A DNA stretch of 64,000 bases from Cordylochernes scorpioides (GCA_030710605.1 CP092876.1:66712115-66776114); one strand, 5' to 3'; counted from the first letter of the stretch, positions 21,972 to 32,905 are shown. Numbers and translations are program-made. Notes: generated from the letters alone by a model not told the origin.

Positions 21972-22162
21972 ACACTCAATGGACTAACTTTATGTCTCTG
22001 GTTGTATTTTTTTTTTTTTGAAGGAGACAGAGATAATTTTGTTCACACTTGGTTATCTTGTGGGTCTTTAATAAAGGTCACTGTTATATCTTTCAGAGTT
22101 ATTGTCTGAATCCCGATATACATGCTAAAAGGTAAAATTTCTTTTAGTTTTGTCAATTAGTG
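21972..22162. mobile_element. Tc1/mariner-type MITE, diverged copy
   Basis: It starts TA-CACTCAATGGACTAACTT and ends TTTTGTCAATTAGTG. The inside (AAGGAGACAGAGATAATTTTG, CTTATCTTGTGGG-like, TTATTGTCTGAATCCCGATAT) is the reverse complement of the well-kept copy at 51564-51756. No coding sequence. Confidence 0.6.
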
Positions 22163-22410
22163 AATATATTAGAGCATTTAAATGAAATTTTCATATATTT
22201 CCGTTGACATAGCTAAGCATTTAGATTAACCAGACTTAAAAATTTGATTTTTAAGTTATAATGGTGGAGAATTCTCGAGATTTGAATCAATTATTCCAAA
22301 ATATATAAAGATTTAATTCAGCGTATTTTAGATATGATTCTAACTTAGTATTTTTATTTTGTTGAATATAAATGTAAAATTTTATAATTCTAATCCTCTG
22401 TATCAATTAC
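22163..22410. other. AT-rich spacer
   Basis: Nothing is recognised. Confidence 0.45.
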
Positions 22411-22627
22411 ATTAATCAAATATACTCGTAAATCTCCAAGAATTAGTTTCTTCATTACAATTTTACCGAGTTTACAAGCTTTCGGGTTTTAAACAACTAT
22501 TTTACAGGTAAATATTTGTAGGCCTTTTCTAAAATGTTTACCTGTAGAAAGGTCGTTTGAAACCCGAAAGTTTGTAAATTCGTTAAAATTGTAATAAACT
22601 TATCCTCGGAGATTTATATTTGATTAA
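22411..22627. repeat. Hairpin repeat, ~90-bp arms
   Basis: ATTAATCAAATATA at 22411 and its complement at the right end frame two inverted arms. Each arm carries a version of CCTGTAGAAAGGTCGTTTG plus CCCGAAAG, related to the motif in 4265-4388. CUGUAGA replaces CUGAUGA, so it is not a working hammerhead. Confidence 0.65.
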
Positions 22628-23042
22628 TCCATACATGTAAAATAATTCTTTATTGAAAGCTTCATAAAATCGTTAGCAATTCTATCAAATATTAAAATAA
22701 AAATTTAAAACACTATAATGGTAATTGCGTTTGTTGATGGTATCTGAACGTTACTTATGACACCCGTAAATTGCTGATGGATGCATTGGACATCTCCGGT
22801 AGAGGGCAGTTAACATCCTAATGAGATTTATAACACAAAAGGGGACAGAATGGAAGCCGAGATAAGCTTTCTTTCTTTAATCTGATGATGAAGAAGGAAA
22901 CTCTTTTCCTTGGAGGAATAAATCGCCACAAAAAGTAAAAGAGCCAAATTTATTTAGCCAACGGCATAAGCGGAAGAAGGCACTAGCAAATCACTTCTGT
23001 ATAAACCACTGATGTGAAGACTATAATAACAAAATATATAAG
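22628..23042. other. Spacer, no gene seen
   Basis: Mixed composition, slightly GC-richer around 22760-22850. No coding signal. Confidence 0.45.
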
Positions 23043-23215
23043 ATGTTACAAAAAAAGCATAAGACACCGCAACCTTTTTTATTCACTTGATTAAAGGAGA
23101 TTTTAGGCAAGCCTGTATTCAGTTAACATAAACGTTTTAGTTATATGAAGAAGGGCTTGCTAAAAGCTTCCTTCAATCAAGTAAAGAAAAAGAGTTGCAG
23201 ACTTTTATGTCTTTT
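23043..23215. repeat. Hairpin repeat, diverged
   Basis: The arms share TTGATTAAAGGAGATTTT-type sequence with GCTTCCTTCAATCAAGTA in inverse orientation. On each arm strand a TGAA(T/G)A box, a stem with GGCTTGCC and an AAAA(T/G)CT follow in the hammerhead-like order, strongly decayed. Confidence 0.5.
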
Positions 23216-23279
23216 TTTGTAATTTGTCAAAATCTGCAATCATAATGAATATATAAGATATCTTAATAAAAAGGCTATT

Positions 23280-23531
23280 GTTGTATATATATAAAAATAG
23301 GTATTCTACCCCAGTATCTCCCAGAACCCGAAGCCGGTATTAAAGCCGTTGTCTGAGGGAGATGAGCGACGGGACGAGACTGCCAGAGATTAGAATGCAT
23401 GACGGGGCCAAAAAAGCTGCAGGATGGCACCGGAAACGGCCTCCACACCGGATGTCGCTGCACCGGCCACGCAAGCTGTCAAGACGTTAATCACACACAC
23501 ACAGGGGTAATTAGTGGCCCGGTATTATCTC
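23280..23531. other. GC-rich unique island
   Basis: About 250 bp with CpGs (CACCGGAAACGGCCTCCACA, GGATGTCGCTGCACCGGCCA) and no convincing open frame. It lies directly upstream of the tandem array. Candidate conserved non-coding element. Confidence 0.35.
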
Positions 23532-24317
23532 GCTGGGACATGCATACATATCCCTCGAGACTCCAGGTCCTCTCTATCTCGGCCTTAAATAGATTCTATT
23601 CTCGATACACACTCTAGGTTTGGTAACCATCATTTTATATACAATACATTATTTAAATAAAAGTTAAAAAGAGAGAGTAAGAATAATAATTTTTAAAAAA
23701 TCAATGAAAAAGTTTTTATTAATATTGTCACTGGGACATGCATACACTGGGTCTGCGACTTAAAGTTTTCTCAACCATCTATTCTCGATACACACTCTAT
23801 ATATATATATATATATATATATAGGTTTGGTAACCCACATTCTATATACAATACAATTTTAAAATAAAAATAAAATTAATTTAAAATAAAAAGTTTTTAA
23901 TAATATTGTCTCTGGAAGAACATGCATACACATCCCGCGACTTCAGGTTTTCTCGACTTTAAATAGATTCTATTCTCGATACACACTCTGATTGGTTGGG
24001 GCTCAAAAATCATTCATTCTGGTTAGCAGCCCCGTAAATAAATAAAGATATAAGATACACACTCTTGGTTTGGTAACCATTATTCTATATACAATAAATT
24101 ATTTAAATAAAAGTTAAAAAGTAAGAATAATTTTCAAAAAACCTTTTCAATAAAAAATATTTTATTAATATTGTAACTGGGACATGCATACACATCCCTC
24201 GAGACTTCAGGTCTTCTCGACCTTAAATAGATTCTATTCTCGATAAACAGTCTAGATTTGGTAACCCCACCAATATATAAACAATGAATTATTAAAATAA
24301 AAGTAAAAAGGTAAGAA
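23532..24317 (+). repeat. Tandem array, ~190-bp units
   Basis: Units begin with CTGGGACATGCATAC and contain TAGATTCTATTCTCGATA, CACACTCT, GGTTTGGTAACC and a long AT-rich tail ending TTAATATTGTC. Unit starts are near 23532, 23731, 23912 and 24176. The third unit is enlarged by a partial duplication around 23990-24070. A (TA)n run sits in the second. The array resumes after the Helitron at 25032-25077. Confidence 0.75.
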
Positions 24318-25031
24318 TCCCTATATATATAAAAGTCAGTGTATGTATGTATGTATGTGGGTATATATGTCGGCTATACACGTCCACAATACGTAACTAA
24401 TCTGACTGAAATTTTAACAGTATATAGGGTAGAATCTGGAAAAACTTATAGTGAAAATTTCAGGTCTCTATCCCGAATATTCTTCGAGTTATTTACAAAT
24501 TGCGTTGCAAATTTGCCTTTTCGCTCGCAAGCAGCGCCTCTAGCGGTGAATATGGGAGGTAATATCAGCTGACCTAATGTACATGTAAAACGTGTTTTGA
24601 CAGGACATAGAGAAAAATTTGGAAAATATATTTATCGGATTTTTAGCCAATAAAAAATAAAATTGACAGGTTCTGGGCAAAATAGTTGTTTTTTTAGTCA
24701 GAAAATGATGATGACAATATTGCTGTATCATGTTTGATTATCAGATACAAAATTATATCGGGACAAATTTCAAAAAGCTGAGACCACGGGTGAAACCAGT
24801 TCATTTTTAGTGTGCAGGAACAAAATTCTAACAGAAAAACATTCATTCGAGCAGAAGACACAAAGCCAGATCATCTCTTTATAAAAATATCGCTTCTCTG
24901 ACATAAAGTTTGGAGCGGGACGTTTCACAAGAGTGACATCCACGGCGCCAATTTATAATTGTAACGAATAGTATTTGAATAAAAACATTTAATCGGGTAA
25001 AACCCGGGCGTTGCCTGGGTCATTCGGCTAG
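24318..25031 (+). mobile_element. Non-autonomous Helitron inserted in the tandem array
   Basis: The 5' end TCCCTATATATATAAAAGTC follows an A. The 3' end has a 7-bp hairpin CCCGGGC-GTT-GCCTGGG, then TCATTCGG-CTAG before a T. The flanks AAGAA and TAATCAATAAAA rejoin into an uninterrupted array unit, so both ends are fixed to the base by the empty-site sequence. No Rep/helicase is encoded, and there is a (GTAT)n run near the 5' end. Confidence 0.85.
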
Positions 25032-25080
25032 TAATCAATAAAAAAAATATTAATATTGTCACTGGGACATGCATACTGTG
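25032..25080 (+). repeat. Array unit continuing after the Helitron
   Basis: TAATCAATAAAAAAAATATT, ATTGTCACTGGGACATGCATAC continues the unit broken at 24317, then stops abruptly at the F3 hammerhead. Confidence 0.75.
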
Positions 25081-25111
25081 CTGATGAGGGTCACAGCCTG
25101 AAACCATGGTA
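25081..25111 (+). ncRNA. Hammerhead core, F3 type, stem I lost
   Basis: CTGATGA (25081-25087), stem II GGGT/GCCT with CACA loop (two wobble pairs), GAAA (25100-25103), stem III ACC-AT-GGT, with cleavage expected after A25111. The core is fully conserved. The 5' strand of stem I has been replaced by array sequence (ATACTGTG), which does not pair with the TAAAGG downstream, so cleavage is unlikely here. Confidence 0.7.
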
Positions 25112-25250
25112 TAAAGGTTGAGGTTTTGTCTGAATTTGCCAAAACTATTGTTGTGGCTCATTCTTTACCATCACTAGTATATATTTTTACAATGGTGATG
25201 CGTAGTGCTCCGTTCTGATGCACAATAGAAGGGAGAGGTGCCTCTTTGGG
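25081..25250 (+). repeat. F3 repeat copy starting at the ribozyme
   Basis: It matches 17118-17290 through GTCTGAATTTGCC, GTGGCTCATTC, CATCACTAGTA and AGGGAGAGGTGCCTCTT. The junction with the tandem array falls at the first base of CTGATGA. Confidence 0.65.
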
Positions 25251-25734
25251 TACATGAATATAATCCTCCCGAATTTTTATGTTAACAATATATCCTGGAA
25301 TATGGCCAAAGATTTTCGCCAACGCATCTATTACAAACCTCAAACGTCTAGCAATATTCAGGCAGAGTCAGTAAAAATTACGGCAGGCAATAAACACTCC
25401 TGTAACAATAACATAGAACAAAATGAGGCTGATCTCCTCCTACTGAACCTTAGACGAGAAATATTGATGATAAACACCTGAACAGATTCTGTAACTACGG
25501 ACCTTATCACTTAACTGGAAACTTATTAACCATTGGAAACTCTCCTTTTTTTGCGCTTCTAAAAATTAAATGATCTATTAGAATATTGAAAGATCCTATC
25601 TGATGACCAAACAAAAGGACAACTCTACTTCTCTCAAGATCACCTTTCAGACATCCCTTGGCCAACCAATCACAAAATTAAAGAAAATCCAATCTAGCTT
25701 TACAATATAGCCTTCATATCATCAACAAAATACC
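25251..25734 (+). other. Spacer, perhaps decayed LINE sequence
   Basis: Coding-like composition without stable frame. It may be the thumb-to-RNase H linker of the LINE remnant that follows, but no motif supports this firmly. Confidence 0.35.
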
Positions 25735-26480
25735 CCTCCCAACACCATAAAATATATATAGATGGAAGCAGATTCGGTGATGGATCATGTGTAAATGAAA
25801 TCCTTATTATCGAAGAAAAACACATAAAAGAAAAGCGTAAACACAGAAATCCAACAATACCTCCAATTTTCGTGCAGAGTAAGCTATCAGAAAAGGCCTA
25901 ACATAATTCAAGAACAGTAACAAAAATATTTAGTTATTCTCAGAAAGCCTCAGTGCCATACAATAAATACAGAAAATGTCCTCTTCCAAAGGCAAAATTT
26001 CTATCAATATCATAAAATCCCTCAAAATATTTCGAAAGAAAATGAGGTCACATTCCAATGTATCCCTTTACACCTTAACATCAAAGGCAACGAGGTGGCT
26101 GGCCAATTAGCAAAAGAAGCTTGCAAATACTAACTGAAAATTCACCACTAACCCATCTAGAAACTTCTTCTATCTACAAACAAAAATTTCGTCTCTCTGG
26201 TATACACCCATTACATCAATATTTACTTCCTTTTAAGCTCTAACAAGAGAAGAACAAATAGCAATCTCTATATTGATCACGAACAAGTCACCAAAATACT
26301 CTTAAAATCTCAGGATAAACAAAGACTTTCCCAAACTGCCCAAAATATGCCTCCCAACCCGCTCTCCTGTTCTCCTGAATACAGTTCACTAAAAAGGACC
26401 TCTGGGAGAACCCCAAATTAATAATAGAAACCTGAGACTCCTGTTGGAGATCATCTGAAATTTATCAGAGGGAATAAGTA
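25735..26480 (+). pseudogene. LINE ORF2 RNase H domain, heavily decayed
   Basis: A broken frame reads YIDGSRFGDGS (first RNase H Asp block) at about 25755, a diverged FSYSQKAS block where YSDS is expected (about 25935), and VTFQCIPLHLNIKGNEVAGQLAKEACKY (about 26050-26135; shown only as family blocks), which is the QW.P.H..I.GNE.AD.LAK signature. Stops and frameshifts are frequent. It ends in an AACAACAACA stretch near 26485. It is related to the LINE at 40642-43860. Confidence 0.65.
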
Positions 26481-27379
26481 ACAACAACAACATATATTTA
26501 TAAATTATATTGTCTATTCCAGAACGAACACACACACACACCTCCCGGCTATCTGGAAGTTTAATATTTGATACATTTGCGTTTTTAGCTGGTTTGATTG
26601 AGTAAGTGAACAGATTTCAGAATTCAGAGTGAACTGAGTATATTAAAAATTGATCACAACATTTGAAAGGATATAGAGGAAATTAACATTTCCCATCAAC
26701 CAGTATACCAACTTTTTCACTTCTAGGTACTCTGTGAGTATATTAAAAATTGATTACAAAATGTCTGGACTGACAGCAACACATGGAAGTAAGTTTAATA
26801 AACGCTTTTTAAAATGGTGGGCATGGATCATCAGTGCTGAACCCTCTTAAACTAGAAAAACTGCTGGGTGCGATCACAACTGGTAAGCTATGCCTTCTCT
26901 TTTTTTAATTTTATCAATTGCAGTAGAGAGTTTGTAGAAATTTCTTTCAATTATAGACATTTAGAAAGAAGAGTTGAAAATTCTTTCTTATTTTTTTGCA
27001 GTAGGTGATGCTAAATATATTTTATTTTCTGATAGCACACTGTTGATATTTTAAATGAGTCTGATATTAAAAATTAAAGAATAAAACAGTTGAATGAAGT
27101 AGTCTTGCGGTTGGAAATTTTCAATAAACCTTTTTGACTTATAGAACCGGAATAAACAAATCCATATATAAATAAATAAGGCAATTATATATATATATAT
27201 TTATAAAATATTTGATGAATTGGTGAAAGCATATAAACAACATATTTGCATATGAAAATATTAACATATGACCCATTCTTTTTGAGATATGTCTATAAGT
27301 ACAGCGCTGGCTAAACCGGCTCAGGTTCAGATGCTGACATCAAGACAAGTTATCAAGATTGATTCCTTCAGCCCAGTTG
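26481..27379. other. AT-rich spacer with short repeats and F2 relic
   Basis: AGTATATTAAAAATTGAT occurs twice (about 26638 and 26738). An F2 relic lies at about 26815-26875 (ATCATCAGTGCTGAACCCTC). No gene is seen. Confidence 0.45.
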
Positions 27380-27720
27380 AACAAACAACTTCCAATGATG
27401 GAGCATGATAAAAATTCTGTTTGGAGTTCCCCAGCAAGACAAATGCAAGCCATTGCTGGCCCCTGACATTGCAGAAATTGGCTGCATTTTTCACTGCCTC
27501 CTTATAGAAATGGTAATAACAGCTGGATGCTGAGCTATGTTAGGGAGCTCATTAATAATCCCGTGCTAATTAACAAAATCGGCCTGAAAAATGGGAGTTG
27601 TGAATGATTGAGATTCCTTGACGAGATAATTAGAACAGATTTTTCTACAAATGTCCGGAAGAAAGAGATTGGAAACATTCTTGAGTTGGTCCAGCTCGCT
27701 TCGCTGGTTGTAAAAGGATT
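27380..27720. promoter_or_regulatory. Unique island with homeodomain-type sites
   Basis: About 340 bp of moderately GC-rich, non-repetitive sequence with CATTAATAATCCCG (holding TAATCCC, the Otx/Bicoid-type K50 site) next to GCTAATTAAC (a Q50 homeodomain core). There is no coding frame. It looks like a conserved non-coding element, which only a cross-species comparison can show. Confidence 0.35.
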
Positions 27721-28102
27721 TCTAGAATTTTAGACTTCTTGAAAACCTTTAAAATTTGGAAATTAGAAGTTTGATTTATAAATACTCTTCCTATATTTCT
27801 TATATGATAGGTTATATATGCGATGAAAACAGACTTGTTTAATGTTTGATTTTATTTGTCAGAAATATCTAAGAAATAAATTTTATTTGAATAAGTTTTT
27901 TTAGTTTCTGCATTGAATTTAATTTTTATGTCGAAGCTGAATATGCTTTACTAATATTCACTATATACATATATATATATATGCATCATGCCAATATATC
28001 TTTCTTTATATAAATATCTCCACTTGTTTCTCCATTTATGCTTTTGTGAGCGACTAAAATATATTGGTTAAGCTAATTAATATGCAGTAATTTTGATATA
28101 TT
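27721..28102. other. AT-rich spacer
   Basis: Nothing is recognised. Confidence 0.45.
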
Positions 28103-28365
28103 TTATTATAAATTACTTTATGTATTATTTACGAACGGAAAAATAGGTCCAGGGTAGCCTAGTGGACATGGCATCTGTCCGGTTAGCGGAACACTGTGGG
28201 TTCGATTCCCATCCCTGGACACTTTTATTTTTCCGTTTATCATTACTCTTCACAATGCATCCTTTCATACCTCATCATTAAGGTTAGAAATAATCGTTAT
28301 TTCTCCTTACAATCTTTCGTTGAAAAGAAACTCATGCGGGATAATTTTCAAATATCGTTTTACAA
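28103..28365 (+). repeat. tRNA-derived SINE copy
   Basis: It has the same leader (AAATTACTTTATGTATTATT, ACGAACGGAAAAATA), tRNA head and tail as the copy at 7075-7375. The tail is shortened by small deletions. Confidence 0.8.
28148..28220 (+). tRNA. tRNA-like head of SINE (pseudo)
   Basis: It has cloverleaf arms as in 7118-7190 with acceptor TCCAGGG/CCCTGGA intact. The anticodon stem has a T opposite G (TCTGT/GCGGA) and the loop is CCGGTTA, again lacking U33. It is a SINE head, not a decoding tRNA. Confidence 0.6.
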
Positions 28366-28934
28366 TATTTTATTTATGTTATCTAGAAATATTGTTATTT
28401 GTAACACTATTTATAATTATAAACTATTGGTCATAAATAATTGTTCTCTTCGGAAAATAGCGGAAAATATAAGGTAAGTGTTTTATTGTTGGAATTAAAG
28501 ATATTCGAGAATATTTCTGTGAATAATTAATCTATTGTTTATTTATTGTGAGACGATTGGTATATGTTAATCTGCATCTTTATAAACAATAGATATTGTA
28601 CCTTTATTTATTCATTTATGTATTTCAATTTTAAGCGCTATGTCCCCTTAGGGACACTTTCACTGTCATACATGTATGCCTTTACAACTGTCTATACATG
28701 TATATACAATAATTGTAAGTCGTGAAGAATAGTCATATCATATTAACAAGGAGAAAGAGAGAAAAAAAACGAGAAAAAAGAACTGTGTACAAAAAAAAAA
28801 AAAAAAGAAGTGTCTGGCAATATGTACAATAAGCAATATTAAGCAATATATAAATTATCAGTTTCTTAAAATATATTTGTTGCTATTTAATTTGAAATAT
28901 ATCTACAAAAGGTATTAAATTTAATATATATTTA
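28366..28934. other. AT-rich spacer
   Basis: Poly-A-rich near 28760-28810. No gene is seen. Confidence 0.5.
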
Positions 28935-29468
28935 CTAGACGAATGGCCCGGGCAACGACCGGGTTTTACCCGAGTTCGAATATATTTTAAAAACGTTGTC
29001 TTGGGTGGTCGCTATAGACAGGGTGGTCTGTATAGACAGGTGTATGTATCACACAGCTGATAACAGGGTTGTCTAAAGTGGCCGCTATAGACAGGGTGGT
29101 CTGTATAGACAGTTGTATGTATCACACTGCTGATAACAGGGTTGCCTAAAGTGACCGCTATAGACAGGGTGGACTGTATAGACAGGTGGATGTATCACAC
29201 AGCTGATAACAGGGTTGTCTAGAGTGGTCGCTATAGACAGGGTGGTCAGTGGTCGTTATGGACAGGGTGGTCTGTATAGACAGGTGGATGTAACACACTG
29301 CTGATAACAGGGTTGTCTAGAATGGCCGCTATAGACAGGTGTATGTATCACACAGCTGATAACAGGGTTGTCTAGAGGGGGGCAGGGAGGACACGTGTTC
29401 GCCGGCAGCCAATGGGCGCGCATTCTATCCGTGAGCTTCAGACAGAATAAGGCAATTATATATATAGA
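28935..29468 (-). mobile_element. Non-autonomous Helitron carrying a minisatellite
   Basis: On the minus strand it starts TCTATATATATAATTGCC after A and ends with hairpin CCCGG-TCGTTGC-CCGGG, CCATTCGT-CTAG before T. Most of the interior is the 73-bp minisatellite at about 29000-29376. No coding capacity. The 117-residue frame across it is a product of the repeats. Confidence 0.75.
29000..29376. repeat. 73-bp minisatellite, about five units
   Basis: The unit contains GCTATAGACAGGGTGGTCTG, TATAGACAGG, TGTATCACAC and GCTGATAACAGGGTTGTCTA. Phase points fall at about 29011, 29084, 29157, 29230 and 29328, with a partial extra unit near 29253. The copies are similar, so the array may be young or homogenised. 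Confidence 0.8.
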
Positions 29469-29864
29469 TTTACTGGGAATGAAAATACTTGGATCCGTTA
29501 CAATTGATACAATGTCGATTCTATAGTCTTGAAAAACAGGATCATCGAGTAAAATATGTTTATTATATGTATATTGTAACTTGGTGGTTGCATTGTTAAG
29601 TAAGGCCATGTCAGTGTTAGGCCAGTATTGTTTAGTAACAAAGGGTATAACGTATATAATCTCCCCCTATATAATTGCGGAATATTTCCCGTCCCCTTCC
29701 ATTTTATATCTACAGAATAAAGGGTTCTTGTTTTGTTTGAAATTTCTACATTCATTTTTTTTTTTCTGTTTTAAGAATTCACAAACGTTATAAATATTGT
29801 GAAAAATAGTATAAATGTGATATTGTACTGGGATAAGGTGCATAAATTAATAAAAAGGAAAATA
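29469..29864. other. AT-rich spacer
   Basis: No gene is seen; short poly-T runs. Confidence 0.45.
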
Positions 29865-30060
29865 GCATCTCCTAATCGTGCAACTGAAAGTTGCTGATAG
29901 CTTGCGCCATCTATAGAAATAAATATCAACTATTCGTTGAGTTTTAAATATTCCAGAATTGGCCAAATACCCATTCTTTATTAATCAAGAAAAGCTAACC
30001 ACGTACGCGTTCCAGGCTGTTGGCCCTCATCATTGTTCTCTATACAGGTTGTAACATATT
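29865..30060 (-). repeat. F7 repeat with decayed hammerhead
   Basis: On the minus strand about 30045-29998 reads ATGATGAG, GGCC-AACA-GCCT, GGAACGCG then TACGTGG, which is the F7 ribozyme (see 63910) with C3, GAAA and stem I all damaged. The following sequence (GGTTAGCTTTTCTTGATTAA, TTTGGCCAATTCTGG, GATGGCGCAAGC-type) matches 57345-57525 and parts of 53250-53540 and 60390-60460. Confidence 0.65.
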
Positions 30061-31374
30061 TTATTCCTATTTCTAACAAACATCAATAGAAAAAAATAAA
30101 CAAAATGAACATATTGTATATCATTATATGGGATTTGGACTATTTTGAGGTGTACCAAACATTATCTTTCATATATAGCAGCTTCTTCTGCCCTTTAACA
30201 AGTCCTGGTCTACAGTGACGCCATAGTCTTTATCTTGAAATATTTTTTCTTCGTAGCTTCTAATAGAATTCATCGATTAATTTATTCTTCTTTTTATCAT
30301 TCTATTTCGATTAATTTTATCTCCAGAACTTTCTTCGTCAATCTAATTTCTATCATTATATGTTTCATATATGATTCTGTTATATTTTCTAATTACCTTA
30401 AGTATTATCGTTTTTCTTTCAATCTTGAATGTTCTTTCTTTCTGATCCAGTTACCAACTCTTCATTCTTTATATATCTAAGAATATTACAGTAGAATATA
30501 GATGACCGGACACCTCAGTACAACGGAAAGGTTTCATCGCCAAAATGTCCATTTTTCACGATTAACTAATTTCTGGTAAGAGTATATTTTACTCTGAAGA
30601 GTTTAGCTCTGGAACTAGATGTTATCCTTTAGAGTAAAAGGTTATAATTTTTTATTATGCTTATATATAATTCGTTATGATAAAATTATTTAAATATTTT
30701 CATCGAAAAGAGAGGCGGTGATAAAGCCAACTTTGAGAAAACCAGGGAGAACGAGGTCATTGATTGAGTGCTGAAGTGATGAAGGGACCTGGAGGTTAAC
30801 ATTATTATGGACAGTCAATTATCGGAGGACTGAAGAGCCATGGTAGAATTCGAAGATCAGAAGGAGAACGATCCTGAACCGGATAGCGGAAAATTATCCT
30901 AATAACAAGGTAAAAAGGAGTTTTTTTCCTGAAATTCGATAAATCACATTTAAATATGATGAGCATTCTCTCTTAGAAAACAGAGATGACTGAAATCGTG
31001 CAAACAAGAATATATATTTTAGAATGCATTATAAGAATATAATATAGAGGTATAATCTATAGATATGATTCATACATCTTATACTGAATTTTTCAATAGC
31101 ATATATTCGAAATCTATAAAGTGCACATACCCCTAACAATTTCGTCTTCCAGGGTAGTATGTAATTAAGGGTCGAGAGGACATACAGGAGGGCGTGTTGA
31201 TGGCCATTGCAACACCACTTCCGCCGTACTTTCAGAGAGGCCCCAAGTACAATAATGCTTAACATTTGCATATACAATTGGACCTTTGATTGCCCCCAGC
31301 AATTGGATCCTATATTGCAGGCTCACTAGAGTGGAAAGAGATACTGAAGAGAAAAACGTTGCAATGTGTGGTCT
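30061..31374. other. AT-rich spacer, no gene seen
   Basis: No domain in any frame. A slightly GC-richer patch lies at 31140-31330. Confidence 0.5.
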
Positions 31375-31580
31375 TACTCAGTAGAATCTTTATTTAGAAC
31401 AATTTTTATCTTTTATACACAAAGTAATAAGACCAAATTTAAATAAATAAATAGTGTGTAAGGTTCAGGTAACAGCGTTGTTACCATCTTCAGATAAATA
31501 TACTGAATATTGAAGATGGCAACAACATTGTTACTAAAACGTCATGCACTATTTATTTATTTGGATTTGATCTTATTACC
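31375..31580. repeat. F8 hairpin repeat with two hammerhead-like arms
   Basis: The arms around 31395-31480 and 31490-31575 are inverted copies. On the minus strand the left one reads CTGAAGA, T, GGTAACA-ACGC-TGTTACC, T, GAAC; the right, on the plus strand, reads TTGAAGA, TGGCAACAACATTGTTAC, TAAAACGT. A consensus of the two would have CUGANGA, a 7-bp stem II and GAAACGU, so both look like relics of one hammerhead. Confidence 0.6.
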
Positions 31581-31614
31581 GGGGTTATATAGTGTGGGAT
31601 ATATATATGTTTAA

Positions 31615-31812
31615 TTAAAAAGGTATATTTGAATAAAAAGGCATATATTGGATCAAAATATCATTTATTTTACCAATATTTCAGTAGGCTGAACTCTAAC
31701 CCTTATCAAGGTATTATCACACTTTAAAATGTTATAACGCCTTGATAAAGGTTGGCGTTCAGCTAACTGAAATATTGGTAAAGTAAATGATATTTTGATC
31801 CAATATATGCCT
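31615..31812. repeat. F6 hairpin repeat
   Basis: Inverted arms start with AAAAAGGCATATATTGGATC and end with its complement. Each arm has TTGATAA(A/G)GGTTGGCGTTCA or a diverged version followed by a stem partner and TGAAATATTGG. A third partial copy lies at 31855-31945. Confidence 0.7.
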
Positions 31813-32023
31813 TTTTATTCAAAGATTTATTTATGGATTGCTCTATTTTCAAAAAAGTATATATTAGATCGAAATATCATTTATTTTACCAATATTTCAG
31901 TTGGCTGAACGCCAACATTTTTCAAGTTATTATAATATTTTAATGTGTGTCAACAACAAACTCAGCGCCAAATAACGTCATTAGAATTAGGTTTAAAAAT
32001 AGATATATATGTAAATAGGGAAT

Positions 32024-32054
<31 letters not shown>

Positions 32055-32629
32055 GGATACTACTGAGTATAGGATAGAGAAAATGCCTCTTGAAAATTTA
32101 CTATCTTTTTTACTTTTCATTTTATGAGTCCTATTTTATTAACCTTTCAGAGATTTTTCCTATTTAAATTATTATTATAGTTCTCAATAGCGTATTTTTA
32201 AATGGCATCCAAGGCCATATATTTATGGAAATTTTTTTAAAAATAATTATTAGCGGAATTTTTGTTGGATCTTTAAATACAAATTTCTAAATACACTAAA
32301 TAAAAGAATGGAAAATATTTAAATTAAGCTGGATTGGTTCATCAGTAGTGAACCCTCCCAGAGGTTTCGCCAATTTGCTAAATTAGAATGCTAAAATTAT
32401 TATATAGTCTGTTTTGTGTGTGTTCTTATATATTTTGCCTATTAATTACAGAAAATTTATATTTAGAGAAACTATAAAAGCACAAAGCGTTTGTTCCTCA
32501 TGTCAGAGGCGGCCATTTAATACCAGGTCAAAGTCCAAGTTGCACCTCTCTGTAGGTGACCTCGGGCAAATGCTGGATAAAACCAGCGCTTTAACGTAAC
32601 TGGCATATAACCTATATGGAGTCGTGCAT
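31813..32629. other. AT-rich spacer with F6 and F2 fragments
   Basis: F6 fragment at 31855-31945; (TA)n at about 32029-32054; F2 relic at about 32328-32385 (ATTGGTTCATCAGTAGTGAA, then GGTTTCGCCAATTT). No gene. Confidence 0.5.
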
Positions 32630-32697
32630 TAGGATCCCTGTACAGAGAACCAAGAAAATTTCTTGAACTTTTTTATGAGCACGACCTCCAAGATCTT
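32630..32697 (+). pseudogene. LINE 3' end, left of copia insertion
   Basis: GATCCCTGTACAGAGAACCA and TATGAGCACGACCTCCAAGA match, in reverse complement, the last coding codons of the LINE at 14965-15440. The sequence resumes at 35685 after the copia element. Confidence 0.7.
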
Positions 32698-32905
32698 TGT
32701 TGAAAAAATAGGAAGGAGAAGGCCGGGAAATGGTCTTTAAAGATAGAAAGTTTTTTATCAGTTATGCTCAAATTTTACATAAACACAAAGCAGCTTGCTT
32801 TGCATACTCCACTACTACAATGGTAGAAATAATTTATATATATAGCGGTCAATCGGTCAAAACAAATAAAAGAAGAGTAGAATGTTGAAATTGATTATTC
32901 CAACA
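32698..32905 (-). repeat. Copia 3' LTR
   Basis: 208 bp, TGTTGGAA at its 5' end and TTTTTCAACA at its 3' end on the element strand. It pairs with 35471-35679. Confidence 0.9.

Noticed and set aside
22870..22900. CTGATGATGAAGAAGGAAAC as a hammerhead core
   Set aside because: No stem II or stem I pairing exists around it.
23532..24317. CRISPR-like array
   Set aside because: Units of about 190 bp without short identical repeats and variable spacers; this is a eukaryotic tandem repeat.
29256..29609. 117-residue open frame on the minus strand
   Set aside because: Most of it is a translation of the 73-bp minisatellite inside a Helitron.
30235..30480. Phe/Ile/Tyr-rich 81-residue frame
   Set aside because: Composition follows AT-rich DNA; there is no domain, signal peptide logic or neighbour to support it.
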